Shown here: in pieces, positions 63,756 to 64,000 of the stretch | Position numbering within the stretch: position 1 is the stretch's first letter | Layout of the letters: each line of letters opens with the position of its first letter | Source: Cyclobacteriaceae bacterium YHN15 | GTDB lineage: Bacteria > Bacteroidota > Bacteroidia > Cytophagales > Cyclobacteriaceae | DNA length: 64,000 nt | Assembly: GCA_003797895.1 (NCBI GenBank) | Contig: RKQB01000003.1 | Coordinates: 186,001-250,000, forward strand | Reading direction: 5' to 3' | Position numbers and translations under genes: made by a program | Notes under the pieces: model-generated | Told to the model about the DNA's origin: nothing | Database searches by the model: none | Seen by the model: the letters and a program-made list of their open reading frames with translations, nothing else

Positions 63756-64000
63756 TCATAATGGTAATATGATTACAAAATTAGTCCCATAGTTTGTCGA
63801 TTCGAATTCAAGGTTGCCCCCATGCGCCTTCACGATATCATAAGATAGTGACAATCCCAAACCAGTTCACTGACCAGTAGGCTTGGTAGTAAAAAAAGGC
63901 TGAAAGATTTTGCCTTTGATGGCCTCAGGGATGCCGGGGCCGTTGTCGGAAATGGAGATTTCTACTTTGTCGCCGAGATTTTTGGTAGAGACGGTGACAA
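63756..64000 (-). pseudogene. Histidine kinase ATPase domain with in-frame stop (runs off window)
   Basis: The minus-strand frame from the right edge reads [43 protein letters not shown], stop, then TGLGLSLSYDIVKAHGGN and a normal C-terminal end at 63756. This is the catalytic domain of a propeller-type sensor kinase (G1 and G2 boxes). The TGA at 63867-63869 stands where the family has Gly (GQGTGLGLS), one base from GGA. A product ending there would lack the ATP-lid glycines and be inactive. Its end is 8 bases before the ATG of the kinase-less sensor. Confidence 0.75.

Noticed and set aside
63867..63869. UGA read as glycine (recoding) in the histidine kinase
   Set aside because: UGA-Gly is known only in a few candidate phyla; other genes in the window use TGA as a normal stop (for example rnfE, rnfD), so a point mutation or read error is far more likely.

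Overview
The window looks like the chromosome of an aerobic, AT-rich Bacteroidota bacterium, most likely order Cytophagales and close to Cyclobacteriaceae. This is inferred from gene content, not from a marker gene. The clues are a large FtsX/MacB-type permease, TonB-dependent-receptor-type barrels, two-component sensors with beta-propeller and Y_Y_Y domains, many lipoproteins, weak Shine-Dalgarno sequences and abundant palindromic intergenic repeats. I see no rRNA, tRNA, CRISPR array, integrase or transposase.

Layout. 1-4.7 kb: the end of an ABC permease, a membrane protein, an outer-membrane barrel protein and a lipoprotein M43-type metalloprotease. 4.9-18.8 kb: a glycan locus. A divergent UDP-glucuronate decarboxylase faces a rightward operon of a glycoside hydrolase/GT2 fusion, an ABC exporter, four paralogous CgeB-like glycosyltransferases, a GT4 glycosyltransferase and a polysaccharide-deacetylase-like protein. 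The parts (nucleotide sugar, several transferases, trimming enzymes, exporter) fit a dedicated surface or secreted glycoconjugate system whose product I cannot name. 19.0-21.3 kb: a visibly GC-richer GH3 beta-glucosidase, probably acquired.

21.4-41.2 kb: almost entirely minus strand and metabolically mixed. It holds gamma-glutamyltransferase, a HepT / XRE-MNT toxin-antitoxin pair with a clear palindromic operator, the stump of a PQQ dehydrogenase, an orphan HigA-like antitoxin among hairpin repeats, an M20 amidohydrolase with an AtoE-type transporter, an intradiol dioxygenase, a diheme cytochrome c, a zinc alcohol dehydrogenase, several small dimeric alpha/beta-barrel or NTF2-like proteins, and a TonB-receptor-type barrel. 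Five copies of a rigidly spaced dyad motif (GGAC-N17-GTCC, then N9 and a GATTTATTTCCC-like tail) lie at about 2.3, 37.0, 38.0, 41.2 and 41.5 kb. Four lie directly upstream of minus-strand genes, which suggests an undescribed regulon.

42.2-53.7 kb: an energy-coupling operon of a giant pyruvate:ferredoxin oxidoreductase, RnfC, D, G, E, A, an NqrM-like cysteine protein and ferredoxin-NADP reductase, then a repeat-filled gap, then RnfB. It should link 2-oxoacid oxidation, reduced ferredoxin, NAD(P)H and an ion gradient. 53.8-64 kb: minus-strand signalling genes: a class III cyclase, a lone receiver, a giant hybrid sensor kinase, a propeller sensor without a kinase and with an apparent homopolymer frameshift, and a histidine kinase fragment with an in-frame stop at its nucleotide-binding G box.
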